NCBI GenBank assembly: GCA_003586115.2
Contig: QVOM02000042.1
Span: forward strand, 74,597,673-74,661,672
Source of the DNA: Salvator merianae
Taxonomy: Eukaryota; Chordata; Lepidosauria; Squamata; Teiidae
DNA: 64,000 bases
Reading direction: 5' to 3'
The notes under the pieces were generated by a model that was given only the letters and a program-made list of their open reading frames with translations, was not told the origin of the DNA and searched no databases. The translations under genes were made by a program, and so were the position numbers. This document shows positions 35,946 through 49,158 of this stretch, piece after piece. Position 1 is the first letter of the stretch; the number at the start of each line of letters is the position of its first letter.

Positions 35946-36969
35946 ACTGCAGTCTACTGAATAATATAATATGCAAATTATGTACACATTTTATAACACA
36001 CATCACTCCAAAATCTTTTTGTCAGTACAAATTGTAGCAAAGACCAATTCTGGTCTTCTCCTATAACAGCTCTTGCTGTGCAAGACCACTTTTGTTCTGA
36101 CATTACAGACAAACCTTTGATGGTGGAATAGATGGAAAAACCAATCAGATTTTGGAGGTCATGGTGAGAAAGAGACTGTTTTGAGTTGCCAAATGGCAGT
36201 TTCTCTATCTTGTATCTGATGGGAGGCAAAGTGGTCCTTTATATTCTCTGATCAAAGAGAATCAGTTAAGTGTACTGTCTGGATATCTATCTTAGTGAAA
36301 AATGCACCTTGAAGCTTTCAGAGTACTGAGAAAATGTTGGGAGCATAATGGAGCTTTGCAATGAGGTGGTAAACAACGGAAACTAAAATATGTTAACAGA
36401 TCTAGCATTTTTTGTAAAAAGGGGAGTCTGGAATCCATTTGTGTCTTTGTGAAGTTGGAACTCATGAACTGGTGTTATCTTTTCTCTGCCTTTTTAATAA
36501 ATAATAAATAGGCTAATCTTAAATCTTAATATAAGAGATGGGAGCGATCCAGCCTCAAAAAAACATATAGCTCTAACAATCTTGCATCCAGTGCTTTATG
36601 TTCAGTGCTGTTGAGGCTCTTCAGTCATCCCCAACAGACCCCAGTTGACATGAAGTAAGAAGTTCTGTCAGATATCATAGATACACTGCAGTAGCTCTGG
36701 AGCTATTCAAAACCCTGATTTGGTGGGTGGAGTACAGATAATTAAATGTGGCAGCACTGTGTCAGGAGGACATAATCTAACTTTTTTGTAAAAACAATCC
36801 TTTTTTTTTATTATTCCAAATGGTGAATTACAGGAGAAAGAAAACAAGGCAATCAGTGCTTCCATATTTAAGTGGGGTAAAGATAATTTTTAAAAACCCA
36901 GGTGTCCACCCAGCTGCACCACTGGGCTTTCTCCTTGCTTCCAGCTGTCAGCACTAACCAGCAGCAGTC

Positions 36970-37092
36970 TCTTGTTGCTGGGTACCGTCGAGTCTTAGCT
37001 GATTCCTGGTTGATTACATAGGTGCCGCCATGGGCACCTCTCTGCAGTTTTCTTGGCAGAGATATAGAAGTGGTTTGCCATTTCCTGCTCTG
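36970..37092 (-). repeat. tRNA-derived SINE, 3' part
   Basis: Contains TTGTTGCTGGGTACCGTCGA, CTGATTCCTGGTTGATTACA, GCAGTTTTCTTGGCAGAGAT and AAGTGGTTTGCCATTTCCTG. Same family and same minus orientation as 11022 and 26222, but lacking the tRNA head. Confidence 0.7.
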
Positions 37093-40000
37093 CATGTTGA
37101 GATGGCTAACATTTGCTGATGCCTACTAGAGGTCTGGAATGTGACTGCAAGAGCAGCCTGCCCTTCTGAACTCTGATCCATGCGGCTTGGCTGCTGCTAC
37201 AGCACAAGTGCCAAATTCTGCAGCCTCAGCAGGCTGTACGAGAAGACAAGATCTCTGCTGCTTATCAGAGAAATAGCATGAATGAAACTGACAAGAGAGA
37301 TGATAGTGACCAGTACCCTTTTGTCTGCCATAATCATCCTTCCCCTTATGGTCAACTTATAAAATTACCTCTCTCAAAAAAATCATCACAAGCTTACTTG
37401 TGGAAATTCATGGAAGGATTTTGAAGGAGGAGAAACTGACGGAGAGAGGAGATGTAAATCCCCCCCCCCCCCAATCTTTTGATCACAAGCTAAACAATCC
37501 AACTTTAGAGTATTTATAAGAGGCATCAGGGTGCAATGCTGGCCATGGCAGATTTCTTGTCGACTTCCCAGTCTGCAACCATATCTGGTCTATAACTGAC
37601 TCCTTCATTCCCAAACCAGGGATCAAATACTTTTTTGAGGTTTTTTTTGTTTGTTTCAGTTCAGAGCCAGATCAGAAGTGGTACACTTTGGATGAGGCTT
37701 CTATGAAAATGCCTTGTTATTTGCTACTTACGTTGACATCTTCACATTTTCTGAGCCTCAGAGACCCTGATTGCTCACTTCTCTCTTTCTTGTTCCATAG
37801 AACTTTACGTGGCCTAGAAAACAACTCACCACATAAGCATAAACAGCACAGGAACCTGTAGTTGAGAGAAAAAATCATAAAAGTGGGAAAGCTAATTTAT
37901 CTGTTATTTTAGGTATAGCATGTAAGCTGCGAAGCTTGCTCTGTTGACATACCCATAGGCTGAGCAAATCAAAAAGAAAAAAGATATGATAATAGTTTGC
38001 GTTAGTAATTTGTAGAGTATTTTGTAGAATATTTCATTTCATGATCAGACAGCCTTAATAAAGAGGTAAGCATATACTTTCATGACTCATGAGTGACATG
38101 GTTGCATACACTTGCAGTCTGTGCTCTCATTCTGTCACTGAGACATAGAAAGGCTTGGGAGGGAAGGGTGCAGGATTTCTGAGCATTTTAGCAACATACT
38201 CTCTTTGCTGTGCCGATTCAGAGATTTGTTTGATATCCTTCACTGGCACAGTGACAGAGTTATTGGATGTATTTGTGGTTATTAATCCCGCTGAGCAGCC
38301 ATAAAATGCCATGTGGTGGACTCCAGTGATGCAGCCATGATGGTCCAGTGTGATAGATCCCAAGAGGGGCCTGTCACTTTAGCAGAACTCACCACTGCTT
38401 CCACTGGCCCATCTGATCAGAATCTAAGCCAAATATGCCTGGATCAAAACAATCTGTAGATAATTGTATTTCTCTAAAGCATTTGTCTTTCATGAACAGA
38501 TTAAGCTCATATCTGCATTAATTCAGCAGTCTCACAGCTAATCCATATAATTAGATTCTGTTCGTATATGTACCCCCCAGTTCTTTGTTACAAGTGACAG
38601 GTACAAGGTTCCCAAAAGTTTCTCTCGCTTAGCTTCAGCAAAATTGTTGCATCATATATGTGAACAACTTGTCATCAGCTAGAACAGGAGTGCTAAACTG
38701 AGGCCTCCAGATGTTCCTGACCTGCAACTGCTAGGTGGCACAGAATGCTGGAGTGGAATGCTAGGAATTGTATCTTAGGAACCTTCATATATATCTTCAC
38801 CCTGAAGTCCCCAAAGCATATTTCAGATATTATAAATAAAAACAATTCACTCCCCCATCAGGTGTGGAGTTGCAGAAGAAAGGGCTTCCTTTGGGAGTTG
38901 ATGGAGTAGCTCCCCAGCATATTCTATCTCCTCCATTCCCTTCAGGCAAGACAAACAATCTGGTGCCTTCGATTGGCAGATAGGAGAAGGCAGTTGGAAG
39001 CTAACGGATGACACAATTACAGTTAGTTTAATGATAGGAGCCTCCTGATTAGGATTGTGGGAAGCAGTTGAAAGCCTTGCTTTGTAAGTTTGTGCGAACT
39101 GCCATTTGGACCATTGTAAGAGGTTTGGGACTGCTAGGTGTTTCACCAAGCAATCCTGAGCTCTCCTCAGCACCCATGGGCCATTTAGGAACCACTGAGT
39201 GTTGCAAAACCTCAGGGGAATGCACCTCTTCCTGAACATGGACACCACCATTTTTCCCCATCCATGGGTTGCACTTGCACAGCCATCATGACATGCAGTC
39301 CAGCATGACTACACTTCATGTCATCTGCAAAAACACAACACTACTCTGCCCATGGACAAGAGAAAATTGTGGTGTCTGTATTGTTAAGGAACAGGTGAGT
39401 TCTCTTGAGGTTTGTGCAACACTCACTGGTTTCTAAATGGCCTTGGGTGCAAAGGAGAGCTGAGATGGCTAGGTAAAGCAGATTCATACAACTGTTTGCA
39501 CTAGACTATTGCTTTTATCTATGCCTGCCAAGCCAAAGCTTTCACTATATTAAAAGCTAGGCTCTTCAGATGCAATGCTGTGTTGCCTCCACCACATTGC
39601 AGTCCTGATCTGCTTATGGTTTGGCTGGTTTGATTCCAGCCTTCTAGGATTAGGCAGGTTCTTGCATACATGTTGCCTTTGTTTGTGCAGCATCCATGTT
39701 GAAACAGATGACATTGTTTTGAGCTACTACTGTGGCCAAGCCAGATTTCTCCTTTTCTTCTGTCTATGCATCACCCTCCCTATGCATGATTAATAATAGA
39801 CAAGGGGGTGAGTCGCTGCCAGCGTTGAAGGGCTGAAGGAGTAGCCCTGCTTCCTCTCTGTCCAGCTTCTGCAGCTAGCCATGATGGCTGCCTCCTGGGA
39901 TGGTGAAGGGGGAGGGATTTCTGGAGGGGGTCACAGCTGACAATTCCTGCGCTAAGGCATCCAGTGTTCAGCTCTCCAGATGCTGCTGAATTATAACACA

Positions 40001-40260
40001 CAGCAGCACCAACCCACTTGGCTGTTGACGAGGTGTGATGGGGGTTAAAGTTAGTAACTTCTGGAGTTAGATTCCTTATCTCATCAGATTATTTGTGTAC
40101 TGTCTTTCTAGAGTGTGCTCAAGATGATTTACAATCAAAATGCAAGAACAAAACATCAGTGTGTTACACTTATTAAGGCTATCACTCCTTCTGTTTTGCT
40201 TTTCAACTATCAGAATGAGGAAATGCCTGTCAGCCTTCTACTGGTTTGGTGATGCTGGTA

Positions 40261-41112
40261 CTGAATGCCAGGTCAACCCAAAATGCATCATCTTTCATCC
40301 ATAACTTGATCTTGGATAAAAAGGCTGGCCTGGTGTGTAACATAGAGATCTGGGTGAGTAAGCCAGAGGCCTAGTGCTATCTCCAAGGTAGCCTCTAAAA
40401 AGTAGCAGTGGGGAACTTCTGTTGGATACCTTGAGAACTCTTATGTGGAGTTTCCCAGAGGTTGGTTCTGTCCCATAATCTGTTCAACATCTACATGGAT
40501 ATTCTGGGAAAGGCCATCAGGAGATTTGGAATGAGATGTCATTAGTATGCTGATGACACTCAACTCAATCTCCCCATTCCTTCTAAGTTGTGGGAGACAG
40601 TTCCAGTGTTTCATTGCTGCTTGGAGGTAGTAATAGGCTAGTTGTGAACAAATTGAAACTGAATTCAGAAAAGACTGATGTACTCTGTGTCATGGGTTCT
40701 TGATTCTGGATGTGGTTGTTTTGCCCCAAAAAGGACAGGTGCATGATCTGGGCGTGCTTCTGAATTCATCATTGCTGTTTGAGGTTGAGGTGGCAGTCGT
40801 AGTCAGGAGTGCTTATGTTTGTTGCTAACTGGTTCACTCACTTTGGCCAATTCCAGATGGGGAGAACTTGATTGCAGTGATGCACACGCTGGTAACCTCC
40901 AGACTAGACTATTGGGGCTATCTGCCTAGTTTAAACATCTTTCTTCACCAAGGCCTCTGATGTTTAGTTTCCCTAAATTCTCCTTGATGAGGTGGGTGAG
41001 TTATATTTCAAGTATGTTTTCAGTGTATTGGTTTTATTGTTGTGCTGATGTTGTGACCCACCTTGTGACCTTCAGATGAAGGGTGGGATATAAATTCTGG
41101 AATAAATAAATA
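40261..41112 (+). repeat. Internally deleted L2-clade LINE with 3' tail
   Basis: 40261-40360 reads LNARSTQNASSFIHNLILDK then KAGLVCNIEIWVS, the start of an L2 AP endonuclease domain. From about 40400 the sequence jumps to the RT: FNIYMDILGKAIRRFGMRCH, a TAG at 40543, then YADDTQLNLP (YADD at 40546-40557). It ends with a GATGAAGGGTGGGATATAAA tail plus AATAAATAAATAG. Roughly 2 kb of endonuclease and RT coding is missing at about 40365-40400. Same family as 13640-14700. Confidence 0.85.
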
Positions 41113-41859
41113 GATGTAGAATAAAATACATTTAGATGTAAAATCCAGGAAAAAATATTTCTCATACACATGCACTATACACACACAAGAAAAAAACCAT
41201 GTGAATTAAGATAATTAGTCATTACAGCCTTTCTTGCATTACAGCTTCTAAAGTAGACCTTGAATTCCAGAATTAACATGTTTCAGCTGTTCTTTCGTCT
41301 CAAATTAGTCATAGTATTAAACAGAGCGGCATACACTTGTCACAAAAGGATTGGCTTCTAAGTGAGTGATTGAAAAGTGTAATGGCTCACCCTTTTTGCC
41401 TTATCAATTCAACAGAAAGCCTGCATGGAAGGGCTTTTTTCTTCCCAAGGCCTTTCAGGCAGAGTTTTTTCCATCAGTTTCTGTCTGGCAAGAACCTCAG
41501 AGCTATCTTTGTATCCACATTGCTTACATGAATCTTCACCACTGTGTACAAATACAGTACTTCAGTAACCCCACAAAACTGTGCCCAGGCTATAGTCCTA
41601 GCCACCTTCCTGGAGCCAATTTTTTTCTTCTTCCTTTTATTTTCCAGCATGTAATACTAGAGTAAGCAGATTACAATACAGTACATCTTCCTATAGTGCA
41701 AGTGTTTTTTCTGGAAGACCTTGCTTATTGAGAATCCATGTTGTGGGAGTAATAGACTTCAGTGTAAATTCTGGGATTAGGGAAGCTGTTGCAAAGAGCT
41801 TCCGTTGACTTACATTGTGGTAGACTGGCCTTGTTCAAAATTACAGTGTCTTGAATGGG

Positions 41860-42150
41860 GAAGGGTTCTGAAAGGAAATCAGTGGAGGAAATGAACCTGG
41901 ATTCAAAGCAATACAGCACTGTTCCCCCAGGTAACATCTGCCACAGGGACAGTGCCAGAACACACAAATGCTATGACTGAAACCTGCCTCACACCGATGT
42001 CACATAAGATGACCCATCCAAAGTCTTCATCAGAGATGAGCAGCAGGATGCCCTCCTCACCTAGACAAACGTTTTTCACAGTCTGCAGTGCTAAGCACAC
42101 TGGTGCTACAGTGCTGACACACACTGATGCCATACAAGTTGCATCCACCC
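41860..42150. repeat. Second copy of the minisatellite-bearing repeat
   Basis: CAGTGGAGGAAATGAACCTG (about 41880) aligns with 25454-25474, and GTCTGCAGTGCTAAGCACAC (about 42079) with the unit start near 25732. Internal units end in ...CACACTGATGCCATAC. More diverged than the copy at 25440. Confidence 0.5.
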
Positions 42151-43129
42151 TACAGCTCACTAGCCGCTACCGCCTAAGGACAAGCAGAATTTAATAACTT
42201 AACAAACTAATGTATGTGTAAGTCCTATTTTGTGTTCATTTGTGAAAGTTCTCCTTGAGAAATCAATTAATAATGATCCTGGTATCCCAGTCACCAAACA
42301 TTGAGAAACTCGTACCTGGAATACACTTAACTTTTGCTTTAAGTAGCAATCACCATTTTTTTTTTATTTTTCTTTGTTGCGCAATTACATTCATTAACAA
42401 GAAAAGATGTTAAATATAGTTCTTCTGACTGTTCTGGGAAAGTCTGAGATTCCTTACTATAAATGTCACATTAGGGATGACATTTTCTGAAAATGAATCT
42501 ACCACAGCCAATATTTCTCTGTCTTTTCTTCAGTTTTTGCTTTTTATTCTGTAGGTACTGTGGTAACAGCACTCCTGGAATTATTTGTGTATGTTTGTTT
42601 CAACTGGTTGTAGCCCCAAAAATAAATACTTTTAGTAAATGTTTTGGGGAAGGGATGGAAATCAAGGGTGATTAGGTGTAGGCTTAGCTTAACATAGAGG
42701 CCATTGCCATGCAGGAAACCAAGTATCATCTATAATTTCTCTTTTCTTCCACACAAGCTAAGTGCAGAGGGAGGCTAAGGATAAGGGAGTCATCTCTTGA
42801 TGATCAGAGATTTTTCTCTGAAAGTCAAGAAATTTTCCTCTCCCCATCCCTTTAAGTAGTACTTTCCAAAGTCTGGTGTACATGCTATTAGTGATATGAA
42901 GGATAGTTTTAGCCAATATGCAGATGAACATATATTTTTATTTTAAATATTTAAGTTAAAAAATTAAGCTAAATATTAAGTAGTAAATAGCAGTACAGTT
43001 GGTACATGAATACAGCAAAAATCGTGACATTGGTACAAGAATGACTGAAATCCTGATTTCTTGAGATACATCTACATTGTACACAACCAGGTATATCTTA
43101 AAAATGCACTGCTCTACCCTAATTTTTGG

Positions 43130-43330
43130 CTGATGAGGTAGCTTGACCTTCCCTTTCAGGCACTGTTATTAGTGGTTTTTAATGAATTTAATTTTAACTT
43201 TGTACCATTCTTTTTATTGTTACTCACCCTGAGGCCTATGTGTGTAGGGCAGGATAAAAATGCAATAAATAACAAGTTTAAGGAAACACTCAGTGTGTGT
43301 GTGAGAGAGAGAGAGGGAGAGGGAGAGAGC
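43130..43330 (+). repeat. L2/SINE-type 3' end followed by GT/GA microsatellite
   Basis: ACTCACCCTGAGGCCTATGT, then GGGCAGGATAAAAATGCAAT and AAATAAC, is a LINE/SINE tail on the plus strand. GTGTGTGTGTGAGAGAGAGA and GGGAGAGGGAGAG follow at 43288-43328. The 156-codon minus-strand frame across it (SLSLSLSHTHT) is a microsatellite artefact. Confidence 0.5.
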
Positions 43331-46300
43331 AGTTTTGTGTTTGCTTTTGGCTGGTAGCTTGTATGGATACAGTATATGCAAGAGTGCCATGTGATGGTTT
43401 CGTATAAACGGGCATTGCTCACTCCCACTTTCACCATCCTGAGAAGAGTGGCCAAGTGTTAGTGAAATTCTTAAGCTAAAATAGAACTGTAAAAGTTCCA
43501 TAGCAGTGAAATCTGTTGAAAAGGTTTCTTGGAAGTAGAAAATTAAAAAAAAAATGACCAAAAAAAAAGCTAAAGATACTCTCAAGTTAAGCTCAGCTCC
43601 TTGTAACTGCATGGGTACACAGGCCCATTCATTTGGTTCCTCAGCAAAGGTATTTAAGTGGTTTGCCATTACTAATGATGTTTGAAACAAGCAAAATTGT
43701 GTTTGCTAATGGTAGAAAATGTGAGGATGGACTGCAGAACTGAATACTGAAAAAGTTATTACAATGCTGGGGTTAGTCTTGAGCACAGTAATTCTGCCCT
43801 TTGTCATTGGCAGTTGGTTTCCTTAGCCTTCCTGCCATGTTAGAGTGGCATGCAGAATGTTTGATATAAAGCAAAAATCCCTTTCCACCCTTTGGCATCA
43901 GTGGCAACCTTTGACTAATAAAATGTCCTCTTGACTCAGGTGGGAACTAGATTTACTTCATGCACTAGCAACCTCGCTCATTAAGCATAATTTCTACTCT
44001 TTACCTGATTTTTATCTAGTTTTGTTCCTTGGTTATTCTTTGTGACAAAAAATCAGAAGAATGTTGACATCTTTTTTGCATGTATTGATTAGGTAAGATA
44101 GATCTGAGTCTCAACTTTCTTCTTTTGTCTTCTTCCTTTATGTTGCAGTTGCTGGATTATTAATACCCCTAAAAGTTATTACTTTTTGTTGCTCTGTTTT
44201 GCTAAAAACAATTCATTCTCAGCTTGTGATGACTATATTACTAAACTATTGAGAAAGAGATCCCAAGTAGCAATAAATTATGGAATGACAGGAAAGCTTT
44301 CAAATAGCTGACCGTCACAGTGTATAAATGTTTATTTTTATTAGCATGCCTTTATGGATCAGTCTAAGTGGATTCCCAAGCATTAGAAAATGGCTGTGTG
44401 AAAAAGGACACATTTGTGTGTTGCCCTCTAGCTTTTATTTATCATGCAAATGAAAAGAATGTAGAACTAGTTATGATGAATTCAGAGCACATTTTAACAG
44501 TTAAAAAGTATAAAAGGCAGTTAACAGTGTTTTTCAAAATTAAATTCAGTCCTATAAAGGTCTGCTCAGAGTATCTTTCAGTGGTTCTTGATAAGAGGTT
44601 GTATGTGTCTTTTTTGTAAGAAAGGGGTGCAGTAAATGTAGTTGCTTTTGAAGATGACAAAGGTCAGTGCAAATTATTTAGAATTACACCTAGATTATCT
44701 GTGTTATTTATTAGCTGTGCATTCAAAAGCCCATCTACACTAATGTGTTGTTTTGTAACCTTAATATTCTGTGTTATTTGAAAATTGTATTTAATGAAAT
44801 CAACGCTTGTTGTTACTCAAATGTAGCTGTTGTGTGATATTTTGTTCTTATTCAAGAAACAGTGGAAATGAAAAGATGCTGAAGTTTTTGAATTCGGTAC
44901 CATACAGCCAGTTCATTAAATTGACCTTCAGAAATTATTTTTACTAAAGCCAAGGCAAGGAGATTTTTCTTCTTCTTTTTATGTTGCTATCCTACTGTGT
45001 ATTATGACTATAATGGTAAATTCTAAAGGTTGTTTCTAGATCTAACAAGCCTTTCTTGATCTTATCAGTATTACAAACAATCACCAGGGGCTTTTTGTGA
45101 CTGTCTCCTTTCCTTTGTTGCCTCCTTTAACGAGGTTATGATGAGAAGATTGTAACTGTACTGAATTAAATATCCTACGCAAATTTAACATTTCCTATTT
45201 TCAAACATTGGCTTAACTGATCAGAAGTAGGTTCATTTCTCATACCTATACTCTTTCTCAAAAACAATGGCCCTTTCTGGGCCTGATTATCACTGGCTGT
45301 TGTTTTGGCATTTTCATTAATCTGATTAGAGCTTAGAGCTAACAACCATGAAGACTACAGTGTGTTAATTTTTCATGGACAGTGGTGTAGTCTAGAACTT
45401 CACCTAGGAAATCCAAGTGTGAAAAACATTGCCTGTTTAAAGTTACCTCCTTCTTTAACAGCAGATAACTTCAGGTGATTGCTTGAGGAGGGCAAGCAGG
45501 AGCTAGATCCAGTAAAGGAGATTTTTAAAATCCAAAATGCTTAGCTGTCACTTTATCTGTGGCTTCATGATCATTCCAGTTGTTAATCACCTGAACTTAC
45601 CTGCTTTGAGGAAGCAGGGAAACAGGCTATGCCTTGCTTGTTCCTCCAATCTCGGCTGGTGGAGGATATGGATGGATTTGGGATTGGATGCAATAGATTA
45701 TTTTTTACATACTTAGTTTATCAGGGTTAGACCCAGTTAAGGATTTTTTTTTTCTCATAAGGGAGGGAAAAAGTAACATTTAACTCATTTCTTTCCTACC
45801 AACTGGCTCCAAAGTACTTGAATAGAAGCTATATCTTATTTTGAACCAAAAGACAAATAAAATATTTGCTTGGATAAAATAAGCTTTACCATAAGTGTTT
45901 GTTCACCTATAACTCAGTGCACGGTCACATGCAACATTCCAATAAGTTTTCCACTGAAGAGTCAAGACATTTCCTTACTTCGGTACCTTTCTATCACAGA
46001 CTGCTCTGGTCACTAAAGCACTAATAGGAACTAGGAGGTAATGATAAAGGTTTGTCTTTATTTGGAAATCCTCAGATGTGTTAAAAATGCCAGCAACCTG
46101 ACAGCATTGTGGTGAGACTGGCAGATAGCCCTGACTCCATGCCCTCAAAATTTGAATAAAAGATAATGCAGGAAATCCTACACTATCTTTAACATGCTGA
46201 CATGTTGCTGGACCATCAGGCATCTGGGGAGCCCCATTCAACACTGCACCAGATTGAGTTTCTGGAAGCTTGTTGTACATGCAAAAAAAAAAAAAGGAAA

Positions 46301-47936
46301 AGAGTGTGCCACACTAGTCTGACAGCCCATATTTTGAGAAAATGCTGGCATTCCTTAAAAAATTACAGCATTTCCTTGTGCTGTTTGAAGACAGCCTTTA
46401 TTTACATTTATTTGCTGCTCTATGTCATATTACTTAATTAAAACTGCACAAAGGTACACATCAAATGACAAATTCTTAAAACTGAAATTGTACCCTGATA
46501 AAATATTAAAAATCTAAATGGATGGGGATGATTTAACTGGGGCACGTAGCAGTGAATCAGAACTGGAGAAGCAGAGCAAGACAGTGATCGGAAGCTTTGC
46601 TTTTGTCTTCTCCAGCCATGTTTCAGCATGCAGTGGACCAAGGCTGTGATCAGACACACACACAAAGAAAGCATCTCTGAGGTGGCTCAAAGACGGCTTT
46701 GAGGTGGGATTGTTCACACACCAGTCTGCCTCTCCCCTTTCTCATGAACATTTGATGCTAGAAAAGGTGGATTAGAGAAAACTTGGGAACATGAATGCCA
46801 CACACGGCCCCCATGACGCATCTCCAAGTCACCCCTTTTGTTATGTCTGAACATGTCCCAAAAGAGGTTCATGAAGCACAAAGTAAGCCTTCTTATCAGT
46901 GCCTTGTCCTATTGCTTCATAGTTCAGATATGCAGACTACCACTGTTTATTTATTTCACCCTGGTTTGTTTGATGTGTGCATTCTCACGTAACTCAAATC
47001 TGTATGTGTGAGTGTGAAGTGAGTGTAAACAAATGCTTTACCAAAGTGTGGACCAAGAAGTAACATGAAAATGTCCCCTTCTTCTAAGTACAGCACAGAG
47101 ATTTCCCAGCTGCAGTGGCATGGTGCTGAGTCTTCTCATTTCCAGCTGAGGTAAATAGAAAGAATTTTTATTATGTTAAGCCAAGGATTTCTTACTTTGA
47201 GGTAGCAGAGGACAATACCCTGAAAAACACATTGCTACTTCATCAAATAATTATAACATTTGGATTTGCAGGAAATGTTGAAGTATGGGTCATTTTTTTT
47301 AAACTTAGGTAACATTTGCTTCGAAGTAGTACTATCTGGATTAATTTTGAGCCCTACTTTTTATTTGAAAGTCTATTAATGTTCAGTGCATTCTTAGTCC
47401 AAGAAATCTTAGCAGTGTATGGGAGGGCTTAGCTCCTCACCAGACATATACCAGCCCCAGTCAGTTGGGGTCAGTCTGCAAAAACAAGAAGTTGTGAATG
47501 CTTGCAGAAACAAAGTGATGGCAAGCATTTCCTGCAAGCAGTAGATGATGCTACAAGTGGATGCTGTATTCAGAGCCTGCCAAGCTGGCTCAGGGCTGAG
47601 CTGGTGCATGTTAGCTGTGCAGACTCCAAACACAGTGCCCAGTTTTAGTTTGGCAGCCAATCTGAGAGGGTAGCGGTGAGGTGCTGTGCAATGTCCCTAT
47701 TTTAAAATAATAAGATGTCTTTGCTTTGTTATTGGCTGCTGGTACATGGGAACATGTGGAAAAGGAAAGTAGGGAATGGCTTCTTTCATCCAGTCAAAAG
47801 CAACCTAAAATCAAAGCGGAAGATTACTGTTCAGAACTGAAAAGATGTCTTGGGTGCTTTTCTTCCTGTATTCTAAGACTGAACCGCAACATCAAGAGCA
47901 GATGTTTGAACTAAACCTGGTGAAGTTTTTGTATAA

Positions 47937-48136
47937 GGACCCATCTACACCTAAGTTTTAATCTACATTCAATCCACTTTCACACTAAAAGAAAGCATCA
48001 GCAAAATAAATAGTATGTTCTTTCCACATTATCTAACCCAAAGGGGAATTTTTTGAGTTAGTTAATGTGAAAGGAAAACTGTTTGTTGCTTTGCTAATAT
48101 GTTCTCTGAAAGTAGATTGAATGTGTAGCTGGGCCC
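47937..48136. mobile_element. 200-bp MITE (GACCCATCTACAC ends)
   Basis: Left GACCCATCTACACCTAAG with inner CATTCAATCCACTTTCA; right TGAAAGTAGATTGAATGTGT followed by AGCTGGGCCC. The ends and the inner arms are inverted copies of each other. TAAG flanks both sides (left ...ATAAG, right TAAGGT), a possible short target duplication. Confidence 0.65.
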
Positions 48137-49014
48137 TAAGGTAAATTGAGAAGGGGGGAACATTTGGAGGGTGAAAATTTGTTGAAGAAGTGAAAACAAA
48201 AGCTGCCTTCTTATGTGGAATGGTAGACAGTGTATTCCTTGGTTAAGTTGGCTGGCTATGGGTATCAGTGCTAATTTGCAGAAGAAGCACTAAGATTTAA
48301 TGTGTGTGAAAGATCAACCATTGATCCGAGAGCTCTGTTGCTTTTTTCCCCGGATGATGGCATGGGCTGCAGTTGCTCATTGGTGGCAAGAAAACACACT
48401 GCATATGCTCTGGGAGATATTTCTTTATTCTTATTTCTGCTTTAATATTATACACTGTAATTTTACCGACTGATTTTAACATAAACATCTATTGCAATCC
48501 CTGAGCAATGATGTCATTGTCCTGCAATTTTATTATATACCTTCCTGGAATTATTAATGAAGAATGATAAGTAAATATTTAAGCAAATTGACAGAATATG
48601 GTACTGTACTCCTGCTATATTGTGTTGCTTGCTATGTAGTATGTGTCTTCCTATTTTTGTCATTTGTAACCATTCCAAGTGTATACTACTAACCCTGGCT
48701 TTCCACTAGTGGCTCTTTAGGATTCTGAATTCTAGCCCAAGCTCTAGTATTATACCTACACATGCAATTACTGCTTTCATGTGTGAAATCTAGGATGATA
48801 CAATGAGGTCCCTAAAGCTAATCTTAGCCCTGTGAAAATCAAATGGTGTGAGAGTCTGTCACAAAAGAAATTTGAATTTAAACTTGTGAGGACCTGTGAA
48901 AACTTAACTTGCTTCTTTCTCTCTCTTTTTAAAAATAATTTTACTCATAAAGTAAGCAAGAATAATTTTTGCACACATTTATAAATCTGTCTTCATGTGT
49001 TCCTTGGGTTCTAG

Positions 49015-49158
49015 CTCTGGAATGGCCGGTCAAGAAACAGAAGCTCAAAGCCTGATGCTAGATAATGATTCAATTATAGAAGGAATAAGTGACCAGGTAT
49101 TGCTGGCATTAGTGCTTAGCATCACATTCCTTGCTGCGCTGATGTATATGCTTTTCAG
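49015..49158 (+). CDS. RNF170: RNF170 coding exon 1 (with 7 nt of 5' UTR)
   Basis: The acceptor TTCTAG ends at 49014; the exon opens with 7 untranslated bases and the ATG at 49022. It encodes [20 protein letters not shown] and continues through the first hydrophobic helix to MYMLF, ending on two bases of an Arg codon before donor GTGAGA at 49159. The ATG aligns with the human start (MAKYQGEVQSLKLDDDS), which fixes the start codon. An upstream acceptor so close to the ATG means at least one non-coding exon lies upstream. Confidence 0.95.

Larger units (their letters stand above)
33543..49014 (+). other. RNF170: RNF170 intron 1
   Basis: About 15.5 kb with no exon recognised. Contains a foldback MITE, SINEs, an internally deleted L2, a minisatellite-bearing repeat, a GT/GA microsatellite and a MITE. 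Stretches 33700-34440, 34640-35790, 35960-36960, 37100-38680, 38800-40250, 42200-43130, 43340-47930 and 48150-49010 hold nothing I can name, apart from a C run at 37459-37472, short A/T runs and isolated fragments such as a MITE-like end near 44728. Confidence 0.7.

Noticed and set aside
38847..39251. 134-codon minus-strand open frame
   Set aside because: No recognisable domain, no splice context and no similarity I can name; consistent with chance in intron sequence.
43220..43690. 156-codon minus-strand open frame
   Set aside because: It runs through the GT/GA microsatellite (SLSLSLSHTHT) and a LINE tail; no domain or conserved motif.
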